Shown: positions 10,201-19,927 of the stretch, piece by piece
Position numbering within the stretch: the stretch's first letter is position 1
Layout of the letters: the number at the start of each line of letters is the position of its first letter
Assembly: GCF_025370935.1 (NCBI RefSeq)
Contig: NC_133481.1
Location: forward strand, 20,084,915-20,148,914
Origin: Choristoneura fumiferana
Taxonomy: Eukaryota > Arthropoda > Insecta > Lepidoptera > Tortricidae
Direction of reading: 5' to 3'
Length of the DNA: 64,000 nt
The notes under the pieces: generated by a model
Database searches by the model: none
What the model was told of the DNA's origin: nothing
What the model saw: only the letters and a program-made list of their open reading frames with translations
Position numbers and translations under genes: made by a program

Positions 10201-12022
10201 TATAGTCGCTCAGCGCTGTAAGCTTGGCGGCCGCCCGGCTCGAGCGAGTAGAGCGAGTAATCGCCCGTCATGCTCGAACACTCGCTTTTCACTGCTCGCC
10301 CGCTCTTTTCTAGTTACTCGCTCTGCTCGCTTCTCGCTCATCGTCGGCAGTGGGACAAGTGCCTAAGAGTGAAGAGTGAGGACTTGAAGATATTAAGTTA
10401 TACAATGGAACTTACCGGCACATTCAATCTCTTGATCAACAACTCCATCAAAGGCTTTATGTTATCCATGTACACGGCCGGTGCAAGCGCCACCATGGCT
10501 ATGATCTTGTCATTATATTCTGGCCGTTGGGCCGTCATGGTGAAGAAGCTGGTAGTGCCCATGGAGTAACCAATGTACATGATCTTTGGGAGCCCTGTCA
10601 CGTTGAGCACCTTGTCTATCATGCTTGGGATGTCATATTTGCCGTGCTCGTGGAAACTGAAACGTGTTAAAATTATTAGTTTTAAGAGCGTTTATACCTC
10701 CTGAGCTGGCAACGTTGCATTTTTGTTAGTTTTTCTCGATTATTCCATAAGAATTGAATGAAAATTAAAAATGTGGTCTGATAGAACTCTTTTTAATATA
10801 TAAGTTAATGTGTCTACTCCAATAATTATTCGTGATAGACTTTTATATTCTTTAAAAACGAACAAATGTTTATTAACGGTGTTTAAAGAGAATAATAGTC
10901 TATCACAAATAATTATTGGAGTAGACACATTAACTTATACATTAAGAAGAGTTCTATCAGACCACATCTTTAATTTTCAATATTTTTTTATGGAATAATC
11001 GAGAAAAACTAACAAAAATGCAACGTTGCCAAGATCCCTAAAGGTTTCTGTTTTCCTTTAGAGGTATGGAATCCTATTAAATTCACTAACTGTTACTACT
11101 GTTTGCTATTTTACCTGTATTCCCAGAATTCTTTATCATTCCTTGACAGATTCTGGTGTGTGGTATACGTGTTGCCTCTAAGGTTTCCCAGCCACACGTC
11201 GTAACCAGCGTCAGCTAAAATGTAGGCTGAAAAGAGCAACGTCATAAATGTTATCATTGCGAATTGCGAACCAATTAGAAAAGGGGCCTAAGCAATCTTG
11301 AGGATTCAGATTTAGTTAACTGGCAATAAGATCTGATAGAACTTCTTAAGATGAATACACTCGCCATCTCGATTCACTCTTGAAGATTCCTCAGCCATAA
11401 CTTTTGATGGTCTACGTGTTTCTTGCCAGCGACATTGCCAATCATGAGTTGTAGAAGACCATCTGATAAAACAAAGCATTCAAAAATATCCTATGCAACC
11501 CTGTTCTTATTTCTTATAGCAGTTACCCGATGACAGTGCGGTGAGTGTTTTCTATGTTAATTGCGTGGCCGAGTCGTTCGCCACACAATGGTCGTTTGGA
11601 AGCTGGGGCAATGAACAGAAAAAATAATCGCCGGACCAAGTCGCGCGTATCGGTCGTGCCGGTGGAGCATATCAGATATTTTTGAGTTGGTACTCAAACC
11701 TTTTCTCCCCCCACGTTTATGTGTCCTTCGAGTGATGTCCGCCCGCCATTGCCACTTCTCACATGATGAAGATTCTTCTCACATTGATCCATATAAATAG
11801 ATGGTCCTTACCAAGACTTCTTTCTGGCCCCATGATGACAAAGTCCCCACTGCAACCCAACAGCCCATGGACCACCAGAACTGCTCGCTTCCCCTTGGAA
11901 GAATCCGAGCGCCGCGGGGTGCGCACGCCTGTTGGAATCCTGTGCATTTGGAGGATGTAGCCATCAGGGGTTCTGGCCCGGTGCTTCTCTGTTGGGTAGC
12001 CGGCTGCCGATATCAGTTGGGG
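7236..12022 (-). CDS. Acid lipase / lipase 3-like (AB-hydrolase lipase family), 7 exons, signal-peptide exon missing
   Basis: Seen: exons 12022-11812, 11226-11115, 10656-10416, 9356-9201, 8250-8169, 7960-7842 and 7418-7236, all with GT/AG borders and matching phases (0/1, 1/2, 2/0, 0/0, 0/1, 1/0). They join into 367 codons and a TGA. The first visible residues PQLISAAGYPTEKHRARTPD are the family's N-terminal start of the AB-hydrolase lipase region. Oxyanion region VLVVHGLLG. Nucleophile elbow GYSMG with Ser codon at 10563-10565 (residue 139). Asp in LLYGMNDQL (residue 301). His in FNHLDFVF (residue 336). Known: these enzymes hydrolyse triacylglycerols or cholesteryl esters in the gut lumen or lysosome, with a Ser-Asp-His triad. 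Family length is about 390-420, so roughly 30-40 N-terminal residues, including a signal peptide, lie on an upstream exon I could not find. No in-frame ATG precedes the first acceptor. The introns are stuffed with MITEs. Intact triad and phases suggest a working gene. Confidence 0.93.
7560..7700. repeat. LINE tail-like repeat in the last lipase intron
   Basis: A poly(T) start, then TTTATTTATTGAAG, CCCAAAGGTGGGAAAAAAG and AGGGTCCACTTCTCCTGGCT. It looks like a reversed LINE 3' end. No coding. Confidence 0.35.
8439..8793. repeat. Composite foldback element in lipase intron
   Basis: The outer arms (GGAGCGGCCAC.. near 8439 and ..GTCGCTCC at 8793) are inverted copies carrying ACGGTACGGAATCGCAGTG and its complement. 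Inside lies a second inverted pair (CACCGCTGCTTAAAATACGG near 8525 and its complement near 8640) flanking GTAAACGTC/GACGTTTAC. At 8680-8714 sits a palindromic AGGGTTCCG..CGGAACCCT piece of a different repeat. The TACGGAATCGCAGTG unit thus occurs four times, twice in each direction. Confidence 0.7.
8970..9045 (-). repeat. LINE 3'-tail fragment
   Basis: GTATTGTATTGTATTGTAAA and CTTTATTGTACATAAAAACA match the reversed tail at 47766-47880. Intronic. Confidence 0.5.
9640..9725 (-). repeat. LINE C-terminal tail fragment (VQQW-type)
   Basis: On the minus strand it contains GGGGGAGGCCTTTGTCCAGC, corresponding to the GEAFVQQW-like end of the LINEs at 45240-45345 and 63489-63600. It lies in the intron between lipase exons 3 and 4. 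Confidence 0.6.
9810..9987 (-). repeat. Retroelement-derived fragment related to 45955-46150
   Basis: The words GAATTCCAATTCTTGTAGCT, ATAATTAAAGAGCAGTGAAAACG and the run to GTATAAGGC parallel 46080-46160 (GCATTCCACTCCCTAGCTGT, ATAATAAAGGACGAGCGAAAACG). This suggests two decayed copies of the same element, antisense here. Family unknown. Confidence 0.4.
9988..10363. repeat. PIF/Harbinger-like MITE in lipase intron
   Basis: The TIRs are GGCAGTTGTCTCACCGCCGG at the left and its imperfect inverse (GGCAGTGGGACAAGTGCC) at the right. The flanks show a 3-bp duplication TAA (..GTATAA | GGC...GCC | TAAGAG). A TWA target duplication with GGC-type TIRs is the mark of PIF/Harbinger elements. The interior, 376 bp in all, is rich in CTCGCT/AGCGAG words in both orientations. 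Confidence 0.7.
10708..11030. repeat. Near full-length palindromic MITE in lipase intron
   Basis: It starts GGCAACGTTGCATTTTTGTT and ends with the exact inverse. The arms run roughly 150 bp each and meet near 10865, with only small differences (for example CTTTTTAATATATAAGTTAA vs its partner near 10935). It contains CTCCAATAATTATT and its inverse. It sits between lipase exons 2 and 3, so it is transcribed as part of the pre-mRNA. Confidence 0.85.
11227..11811. other. Lipase intron 1 (between first two visible exons): nothing recognised
   Basis: 585 bases of unique-looking intron. CGTTGTAC-type host motifs or TIRs are not evident. There is a short GC-richer part at 11565-11690. Confidence 0.4.
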
Positions 12023-12280
12023 CTGAAAAAAAACCGGTATAAATGTAATTATGGTGGGTATGTATAGCAAGATAGTTACGACAGTTATGCTTTTGGATTG
12101 TTTTTGTCTTTTGGGATGACTCGATAGTTAGAGAGAAAGAATGAAAACATTTATTCTTGATGACATGGAAAAGAATGTAATGTGCATATTACGAAATGGT
12201 CCCAAATCAGCAAAAACTGCCGTCCTTGCAAACGAAGCTGATCTTTCTTTGGGATCATTTTTAGTTAGTAGTCAGTAGCT

Positions 12281-12502
12281 TTAGCTTGTACCGGCCAAGC
12301 AATTGCGGATCCGCCGTTGTAGGCACGATGGGCATGCCCACAACCCTTGTGACACACAAGACTTGTGACAACACATTTCCAAAAATTGTTCATGAACGAG
12401 TTCGTACTCCGACTCGGCCTTGGCCGATTTTCGGTTGGCTGTGACCACAACCTTTTTTGAAGTCTGGGCCAAGTCTCTTTTATGAACAATTTTACTGTTC
12501 AA
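12281..12502 (-). other. Cys-rich open frame without a start codon (orphan exon?)
   Basis: About 73 codons are open on the minus strand, ending in TAA at 12281. The frame has no in-frame ATG before the Cys cluster. It follows a possible acceptor (CTTTGAACAG) near 12494, so if real it would be a terminal exon. The frame carries VHKRD, a Lys-rich stretch, SEYELVHEQFLEM, then CCHKSC, AC, PSC and a last Cys (pattern CCx3Cx7Cx2Cx7C). The CCx3C step recalls insulin-like A chains, but the next spacing is 7, not 8, so I do not call it one. No B-chain-like exon was found upstream. It lies between the first lipase exon and a TATATAAATAG near 12807. It could be a remnant or an unknown gene's exon. Confidence 0.3.
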
Positions 12503-13037
12503 AGGTTGTCAGAGACGCTGTGGGGCTTTAACTTTATTATCTAGCCGCGATGGTGACTTATTTATTTATTTATTTACTTGAATAACTTGACAAGTCACTC
12601 ATCCGCCTCATACGTAATACTATTATTTTTGTGCTATATGTTGATGATATAATCGACCTTCTAAATCAAATTTCCGGTAAACTATTTAGCACCTTAATTG
12701 TTACGACTTATCAATATAACTTCGGTAATCTTAATTGGGACAAGAAATCATTTAGCTCCAAACAAGATGACAACGGAAAATGTGGGTGGAAACAGTAATT
12801 CCTACTATTTATATAATATATCATCTTAGTTTTAGATGCGTAATGATGTGACTAAGCGAATTGTTATCTAATGTACTTTATTACAATTGTATGCATTTAT
12901 GTGACCTTCCATGCACAAAAGATTTATGGATGAGTGGCTGAGCGCATCTTACATTGTTGGCTCAGGAATGCATTTTCTTTCATAAGTATAATTACAAGCC
13001 TTCATACGCACGAACATTCAGTCTCATTTATTATCAG
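12503..13037. other. Upstream of the lipase: no gene seen
   Basis: A TTTATTTATTTATTTACTTG run sits at 12558-12580. On the minus strand a TATATAAATAG-like box lies around 12806-12816, which could serve the missing lipase first exon or the Cys-rich frame. No ATG followed by a signal-like stretch and donor was found. Confidence 0.3.
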
Positions 13038-13175
13038 TACCTGGTCGACTGAGCTTCGCTCTTGCTAAAACTCGAAACAAGCGTTTTCAGAGACTTAAGA
13101 CCCGGTTAAATCGATTGTTCGCCACCGAAAACCCTGACTTAGCACATTTCATCAAAATGGTCTAGCAACCTCGGG
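13038..13175 (+). repeat. Dispersed repeat starting ACCTGGTCGACTGAGCTTCG
   Basis: It corresponds to 63888-64000 (ACCTGGGCGACCGAGCTTTG, GGGCTAAAACTC, TTCCCAGAGATAAGAC, CATCCCCGAAATCC) with many substitutions. Family unknown. Confidence 0.6.
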
Positions 13176-13486
13176 TCGCGGGTTTAAAAATATATAAAAA
13201 AATATATATATTTTTAAAATGACAATTTTTCAAATATTTTTAGGGTCGCAGTCTTCAAATATATTTATACTTTGGGTCGCCAAGCCACAAAGGTTAAGAA
13301 CCGAGGGTCTAACCGTTTCCAAGTTGCCCGAAATAAAAAAGAAATTTTGAAATGTAATTGCTCGTTTGAAGGTATTAAATATAGATGGGCATAAATTTAG
13401 ATTGTTCCGATTTTTCGATGTCTAGTGCCGTGTATTGCCAAATCAGCTGTTCAGCGGTAGCCTGTCTGAATAGTTATTTTTGACGA

Positions 13487-13793
13487 GCTATTTCATCCCA
13501 GCCTATATACGTCCCACTGCTGGGCACAGGCCTCCTCTCAGAACAAGAGGGCTTGGGCCATAGTTCCCACGCGGGCCCAGTGCGGATTGGGAACTTCACA
13601 CACACCATTGAATTGCTTCGCAGGTTTGTGCAGGTTTCCTCACGATGTTTTCCTTCACCGCAAAGCTCGTGGTAAATTTCAAATGTAATTCCGCACATGA
13701 ATTTCGAAAAACTCAGAGGTGCGAGCCGGGGTTTGAACCCACGACCCTCAGCTTGAGAGGCGATAGGTCAAACCACTAGGCCACCACGGCTTT
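13487..13793 (-). repeat. SINE B (tRNA-derived), full length
   Basis: On the minus strand the head reads GCCGTGGTGGCCTAGTGGTT (box A) and GTGGGTTCAAACCCC (box B). The body has CGAGCTTTGCGGTGAAGGAA and GTGAAGTTCCCAATCCGCAC. The 3' end is CCCAGCAGTGGGACGTATAT followed by AGGCTGGGATGA. Other copies: 36618-36895 (+), 13985-14195 (+, decayed), 34140-34290 (-, truncated), and short 3' ends at 361-392, 39018-39068 and 45405-45470. Confidence 0.85.
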
Positions 13794-13984
13794 TTATCCT
13801 TACTTAAATTTGACATTGAAAATTTAGGCTATGTCAACTTGGTTATTTGCAAATAGCTTAGCATATTTTGACTTCATTTTGTTAGTGTTTGAGGTTCTTA
13901 ATGGGTTTGTTTAAAACAAGTTATATGGATTGTATTTCGTAATATTGCTCTATCCTAAATACTATAGACATATTTGTGATAAAG

Positions 13985-14195
13985 ATAGCCGTGATATCCT
14001 AATGGTTTTATCGTGGTTTTATCTATGGCCTCTCAAGTACAGGATCGTGGGTTCAAACCGGGCTCGCATCACGAGCATGTCTGTATACATTTGCGAAGCA
14101 ATTCAATCTCGCATGGGGACTACAGTCCAACCCTTCTCAATCTAAGAGGATTCCTGTGCCCAGCAGTAGGTATAGCAGCTGAGTCAGCGCCGTTT
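13985..14195 (+). repeat. Decayed SINE B copy
   Basis: TGGCCTCTCAAGTACAGGAT, CGTGGGTTCAAACCGGGCTC and CCTGTGCCCAGCAGTAGGTA are recognisable. The middle is shortened. It is opposed to the full copy 200 bases away. Confidence 0.65.
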
Positions 14196-14220
14196 CTTCA
14201 TTTCATCACATGACTTCCTA

Positions 14221-14507
14221 TATACAGACAGGTGTTACATAAGACGTAATACAAAATTAGTGTTTCGTGCTCAGTTGAATCTGGGTAATAATAATATAAT
14301 GCATTAATTCTGTTGTTGAAATAAGTCTGAAAAAAATTGTGGTTTCTATACATTATTGAAATAAGAAATCATGAACAATGTATGGAAATCGCAAATTTCA
14401 TCAGACTAATTTCAACAACAGAGTTAATGCATTATATTATTATTACCCACCTTAAACTGAGCACGAAACAGTAATTTTGTATTACGTCTGATTTAACACC
14501 CTGTATA
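14221..14507. repeat. MITE with long TIRs (TATACAGxxxGGTGTTA end)
   Basis: The left arm ACGTAATACAAAATTAGTGT, CGTGCTCAGTTGAATCTGGG and AATAATAATATAATGCATTA is repeated inverted at the right (14405-14507), about 105 bp per arm. The loop is about 75 bp. The right end reads TTTAACACCCTGTATA, the same terminus as the element at 28977-29284. Confidence 0.8.
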
Positions 14508-15556
14508 ATGTGTGATCTTTGTCTGTTTGGTTTTGTTCTGTACCTGACTTTGTTTTCCGTTTATTTATTTACAATTATTTTACATTTTTTATTTGTTTTT
14601 ATTTGGCTTTTGACTTTTCTTATAGAGCCATGGTTTTATTGTTAATAATAAAATCTACATATCTAATCTATCTAGATCAGAGAGACATATAGGTACAGAC
14701 CAGAGGGGTGCTTACTATCTAGTCGCACAATTGTTGAGCCGATATGGACAATGACCGGAGATGAAGTGTATTATCTAGCCAGATATGATTCATTAATTAT
14801 CTGATTAGATAAAACACATAATTTCAATTTCCATAATCTTAATCAATATCAGCTTGCCGTGATATCTCACGGACAGATCGTGCAATTAGCACAATTGCAT
14901 TTTTATCAATAAACGAGTTTAAGCTATGTTAACTGCAGTAATGAGCTTGTCCAAGGCGAGTCCGGCTGTCAACCGTGACCTGCTAAATTCTAGCCCTTAG
15001 CGTTTAACTATTCTAGGTCTAGGGTACACCTGTGTAAACACCTAGCTGGACTATAGGCTGCATTCGATGTTCATTTTGTAGTTTTTCCTCCTAATGTGTT
15101 TATAATCTTTTTATCACGACTGCCTAGCTCGGCAATCTCCAGCAGACTGCATGGAAACAATGATGATACCCTCAAACGCGTCCAGAATAGTACTACAATA
15201 CATCCTTTTGTTTAGTTTAGTTATTGTCAAGCATTTACGTCATAACAGTAAGATCGTTTCCATATGCAAAAAAGACGTCACAAAGGAAAATTACCGTTGA
15301 TCTATTATCATAAGATTGTCATCCGTTGTTTCCAAAATACCAGATGTTCAAAATACATACTACAAAAGGTGTTTAAAGTTAATCCACCGCTGCCATAGAC
15401 GCACGGTTTATAGGACTTATATAATGGTAGAGGTATACTCAGCATGATACCAGTTATCCTTCCTTATGTTCATCAGACACGCTTGAGTAAATCCAAAAAT
15501 TCCCTCTTGGGTTTTTATTATAATATTTCAGCAGATAGTCCTGTAAGTATGTCGTA
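14508..15556. other. No gene seen
   Basis: AT-rich and non-coding. I noted no TIRs or LINE tails. Local TTTATTTATTTACAATTATT-type runs occur at 14560-14600. Confidence 0.35.
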
Positions 15557-15730
15557 GGTACATCAGCCAAATAAGTGGTCTATCAATTTTTAAACAAGTT
15601 CCTATCAAATGAATATGTCGCTAAAGTCGAACTTTCAAGTTGATAGACACGTCTATTGGCATTTTTTTTTATGACGTGCAAACGATTATCAACTTTAGGC
15701 TGGTAGACCTTATATTTGGCTGATGGTACC
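15557..15730 (+). repeat. MITE family M2, copy 1
   Basis: The TIRs are GGTACATCAGCCAAATAAG and ..TATTTGGCTGATGGTACC. The interior has CAAGTTCCTATCAAATGAAT and ATGTCGCTAAAGTCGAACTT. One of four copies within 4.8 kb. Confidence 0.8.
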
Positions 15731-16211
15731 TACGGGACATCCTGTATGATAAATATTTATAAAAAAATTAGGCGCATTGGTTGTTAAAAGATACCATAAA
15801 TTTTACTTATTTTTATTATGGCCAATGATCATGTGAAGTGGATTTCGGAATTAAATATTATTTATGGAATCATTAACGAAATCGTGTTGGTTTGCAATAA
15901 AGAGTTATTGTATTGTATTGTATCCCTTTAAGGCATATACTTGCCGTTGTATATCTCTTGTTTATGTAACAGTAAAAAGTTTTACAGACATATATGTGGG
16001 ATATGGCTTGCCGATGAAGTAAAACAAAAGTTAAAACTTTAAAAAATATAATTAAAAAAACTAAAAGAGAAATTACAAACAATGGATGCAGCAGTCAGCG
16101 CGCGCGTCTTAGATCGATCTCCGCTTTCGTTCACTCAATCGTCATACCATCTCTGTCAGCTATCATACGTCATTCTTGCGTTCCGTTTCAGGCAATCCCA
16201 CATATATATAT

Positions 16212-16271
16212 AGCGTTTTAATTGAAGTGGAGTCTGGAGTAGAGTAGAGACTCCACTTCAATTAAAACGCT
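16212..16271. repeat. Perfect inverted repeat, 24-nt arms, 12-nt loop
   Basis: AGCGTTTTAATTGAAGTGGA.. (16212-16235) is exactly inverted at 16248-16271. The loop is GGAGTAGAGTAG. It lies just before a CCCGCGACTTCG element. It could form a stable hairpin or be a small foldback element. Confidence 0.75.
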
Positions 16272-16289
16272 TACTTTTCGTTTATACCT

Positions 16290-16500
16290 ACACTAGCTTA
16301 TGCCCGCGACTTCGTCTACGCGGATCTAGGTTATCGCGCGGTGGCGCCCTCTACCGGAATAAAAGGTATCCTATGTTGATCCTTGAGGTTCAAAAACCTA
16401 TATACCGAATTTCATCAAAATCGGTTCAGTGGTTTCGACGTGAAAGCGTAACAGACAGACAGACAGAGTTACTTTCGCATTTATAATATTATAATATAGT
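16290..16500 (+). repeat. Dispersed CCCGCGGCTTCG-type element, diverged
   Basis: CTAGCTTATGCCCGCGACTT, TTTCATCAAAATCGGTTCAG, ACGTGAAAGCGTAACAGACA and the AATATTATAATATAGTAGGG end. This is a different subfamily from the copy at 2508. Confidence 0.7.
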
Positions 16501-16861
16501 AGGGATTTAAACGGGAAGTGTAATAAAATAAACTAAAATACTCGTAATGATACAGCGATTTATCAGTCATTTTAGTTGTAATTATATTAATGAGCTTTGT
16601 ATGAAAATTTACGTTGAATGAGATGCCCGATAATATTGTTATACTCATTACAGATAACATTTTGACTTCGCAATCAATGGAAATCACACGTTTCCTGTGG
16701 TTTTTGTCCTATGGGCCAATTATTATCCGATTAATTTTGAAGTCATTGTATGTATCAACTACTGCGAAACGTAATAATTAATGTAATTCTAGCTGTAGAA
16801 ATTGTCTTGTAAGTGAAGTTGACTGTAATTTCTTTAGACAATAAATGTTCTTTAAACCGGA

Positions 16862-17040
16862 AGTACCATCAGCCGCCAAATATGTGGTCTACCACCCTAA
16901 AGTTGATAATTGTTTGCATGACATAAAACAATAATGCCAATAGACGTGTCTGTCAGCTTGAAAGTTCGACTTAAGCGACATATTCATTTGATAGGAACTT
17001 GTTTAAAAATTGATAGACCACTTCTTTGGCTGATGGTACC
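16862..17040 (-). repeat. MITE family M2, copy 2
   Basis: Inverted relative to copy 1: AGTACCATCAGCCGCCAAAT at the left and TTTGGCTGATGGTACC at the right, with the same interior words in reverse. Confidence 0.8.
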
Positions 17041-17049
17041 TCCCATAAC

Positions 17050-17390
17050 CATGCAGGTACAGTCACCTGCATTAATAACTGCCACAGACAGTGGAGCGTG
17101 CAAAAATAAAAAACCGGCCAAGAGCGTGTCGGACACGCCCGAAATAGGGTTCCGTAGCCATTACGAAAAAAAAAACACCCCCACTTTACGTCTATGGGAG
17201 GTACCCTAAAAATTTATATTTTGTTTTTTTTTTATTATACCTTTTTTTCGGCATAGTTTACATATATATCCGTGCAAAATTACAGCTTTCTAGCATTGAT
17301 AGTCCCTGAGCAAAGCCGCGGACGGACAGACAGACATGGCGAAACTATAAGGGTTCCGTTTTAGCCATTTTGGCTCCGGAACCCTAATAA
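17050..17390 (+). repeat. GTCAGATAT-repeat piece joined to an AGGGTTCCGTA dispersed element
   Basis: 17050-17110 is an inverted CTGCATTAATA..CTGCCACAGACAGTG piece. 17108-17386 holds AAACCGGCCAAGAGCGTGTC, AGGGTTCCGTAGCCATTACG, CAGCTTTCTAGCATTGATAG and GACGGACAGACAGACATGGC. It ends TTTTGGCTCCGGAACCCTAA. The fuller copies at 24528-25140 and 44335-44850 run in the opposite sense. Confidence 0.7.
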
Positions 17391-17474
17391 ATTCAATTTT
17401 CAAGCGAATTATTTCTCCATTTTTGCGTTAGCTTAGCGTTTACGATAGCGTTAGGTTAGCTTGAAAAGATCTCT

Positions 17475-17565
17475 TTTAGGGATAAGTTCGCCTTTGTACT
17501 CTTTTTAGTTTGTTGTTTTTTGTATTATTTTTGTGTTTTATGTACAATAAAGTATTTAAATATAT
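17475..17565 (+). repeat. LINE 3'-tail fragment
   Basis: AGGGATAAGTTCGCCTTTGT and TTATGTACAATAAAGTATTT match 30190-30300 (+) and 47766-47885 (-). Probably the poly(A) end of one LINE family. Confidence 0.5.
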
Positions 17566-17949
17566 ACGTACGTTCTTAAAACTATTTCTTATTTTAGGCG
17601 AATTATTTATTTTCTTCAATATAAAAACGTAGGTATTTATCAAAAAATGTTGTTGGGTGGTCGATGCGATTATAATATTAACGTAACTAACTATTTCAAG
17701 CAATACAAATGGTCCTTTTTATGTATGTCATAAACCTATAAGGATAATACTGTTGCAATGCTGCCTGAATTTTAGTAGGCGCTAAGTGGCTAGTTTTAAC
17801 TACGGTGTTGGTTTTAGAGCCGCGAAATTACCATAACAAATACGATTCGAGTATCTATGACCATTTGTGCTTTTCTAAACACAGTTGAATATTTGGCATT
17901 CACAATAGTTAGTTAAATTTTAACCACAAGTGTTTATTTTACGGTTCTG

Positions 17950-18130
17950 AACCATCAGCCAAATAAGTGGTCTATCAATTTTTTTAAACAAGTTCCTATC
18001 AAATGAATATGTCGCTAAAGTCGGACTTTCAAGTCGACAGACATCTATTGGCATTATTGTTTTATGACATGCTAACTATTATCAACTTTAAGGTGGTAGA
18101 CCGTAGACCACATATTTGGCTGATGGTACC
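17950..18130 (+). repeat. MITE family M2, copy 3
   Basis: It runs from ACCATCAGCCAAATAAGTGG to ATTTGGCTGATGGTACC, in the same orientation as copy 1. The interior is intact. Confidence 0.8.
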
Positions 18131-19084
18131 TCTAGACGTACTTTAGCTAGATGGATTAGATTGAAATTGGGTAGGTTATAAATAGTTAAATTTCTGGAAT
18201 AAATACTTTTTACAAGCTTTTATTTAGTTTCACCTGTCCCGTTGTGTCTGTAGTCAAATCTTGCAAAAACTTAAATTCGACCAACTTCCAGTAGTCGGAT
18301 TGACTTGAAGTTTGGCATACTTATGTAAATTGTGTGACAATACAGTAATCTGGTAGTCCGGCCAGGATCGTTTCCGATGGACGTAACTCTTCAACGGTTA
18401 ATGGCATCGACTTGAAATTTGGTAGGTATACAAATGTAGTTTGGGTGACAATGCAAGTAAAGTCGACAAAAACTACAGTCAGCAAAAAATGTTTTAATGT
18501 TTATTTGGGTACAAACGGTAAAAGCTTGTATTAAAATGATTTTTTTACCAAAAACTTATTATTCTGTTAGCTACCTAGCCATGTATGTACTTAATGAAAA
18601 GTTTTATATTGCACATAAAACATCGTCTCGTACAATTCAACACAATGAAGTCTATGTATCGAATAATTATTAATGTTGTTAATTAACCAACCTTAATGTT
18701 CATACTTATGTTATGTGGGGCCACTCATTTTTGTTGAGATCGCAATTCTAACCTAACTTACTCTTCTGTGGCCTTTTGATAATCTTCACTCGTTTTCAAC
18801 TTCATTGCCACAATTGTATTTATATTTTCACAAGCTGTTTTACGCTCATTAGGATATTATCTTTCCAATAAAAATCATTATGTTACTGTTTTCTACTTGG
18901 GGGAGTCGAGAAAACTTTCTAATCCAAGCACCACAAGTAGTTTTTATATGGGAGGCATCTTTCTGTCAAAAAGGCAAATTCACCAAATTTAAAACACTTC
19001 CAAACTATCTCAATCTGAAGTCAATTCGAAAAATATTAGCTGTCGTGAAAAGAAAACGTTATAAGCTATAAAGTGGATTATCCA
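18131..19084. other. No gene seen
   Basis: 18240-18500 has diverged words of the repeat at 41440-42009 (TCGACCAACTTCCAGTAGTC, GGCATACTTATGTAAATTG). The rest is AT-rich without recognisable elements. A 63-codon open frame at 18880-19071 has no protein-like features. Confidence 0.35.
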
Positions 19085-19375
19085 ATTTCAAAACAAATCG
19101 ACGACCAGATGGCCTAGTGGTTAGAGAACCTGACTACGAAGCTTGAGGTCCCGGGTTCGATTCCCGTGTCGGGGCAGATATTTGTATGAAAAATACGAAT
19201 GTTTGTTCTCGGGTCTTGGGTGTTTTAATATGTATTTAAGTATGTATCTATCTAATAATTATATTTATCCGTTGCTTAGTACCCATAACACAAGCTTTGC
19301 TAAGCTTACTTTGGGACTAGGTCAATTGGTGTGAATTGTCCCGTGATATTTATTTATTTATTTATTTATAAATAT
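19085..19375 (+). repeat. SINE A, full length (best copy)
   Basis: The tRNA-like head reads GACCAGATGGCCTAGTGGTT (box A) and GTCCCGGGTTCGATTCCCG (box B). The body has CAGATATTTGTATGAAAAAT and ACCCATAACACAAGCTTTGC. It ends GTGATATTTATTTATTTA. Internal RNA polymerase III promoter elements look intact. Confidence 0.85.
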
Positions 19376-19927
19376 ACAAACTTTACATAAAAACCTAGAA
19401 AATACCGTCAGAAGATGCTGAACAAAATAATTTAGGCACAGTCTAATATATAAAGCTAAAACTCACAGACGCCCTAACTTTTTATTATGATTATATTTTT
19501 ATTATGTAGTTTCATAACCCCTAATTACTTAAAAAAAGTGCTGCTTGAAAATTAGCATTCATTACAAAGATCAGGCATGCCCGGATTTTATCGTATACAC
19601 CCTTTAGTGGTTTTTATGGTAAAAATTATAAATTTGATAAAAACATTTCGAAATCCAATCGGAGCTGACAATTTATGTGAATTTTAGAACACCCATATTA
19701 ATTTCGCAACATAAAACTTGATTCTTATAACAACCACTTCAGATATCAATTGTTTATCAACAAACTTGTTTTGCAGCCGATCAATTAACATATTTAATTA
19801 AGGCATCAATTATGTTCTTATAGCAATAATTAATTGATTAAAGTGATTAGTCTAGACGTAAGACTGGATCTTTGTAAATCTCACTCATTCTCAGTGGACA
19901 CCTGTGCCCAGCAGTTAAGCAGCATTT

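Noticed and set aside
12000..12070. Lipase start at a hydrophobic frame extension upstream of the acceptor
   Set aside because: The extension has no in-frame ATG (only TTG) and is preceded by a stop; TTTTTTTTCAG is a better read as a splice acceptor.
12281..12502. Insulin-like peptide call
   Set aside because: CCx3C matches, but the following spacing is 7 instead of 8, extra cysteines are present and no B-chain exon was found; kept only as an orphan frame.
19100..19180. tRNA gene
   Set aside because: Box A and B are intact but the sequence continues into the repeated SINE body and recurs at 4541, 25545 and 35878, so it is a SINE head rather than a functional tRNA.
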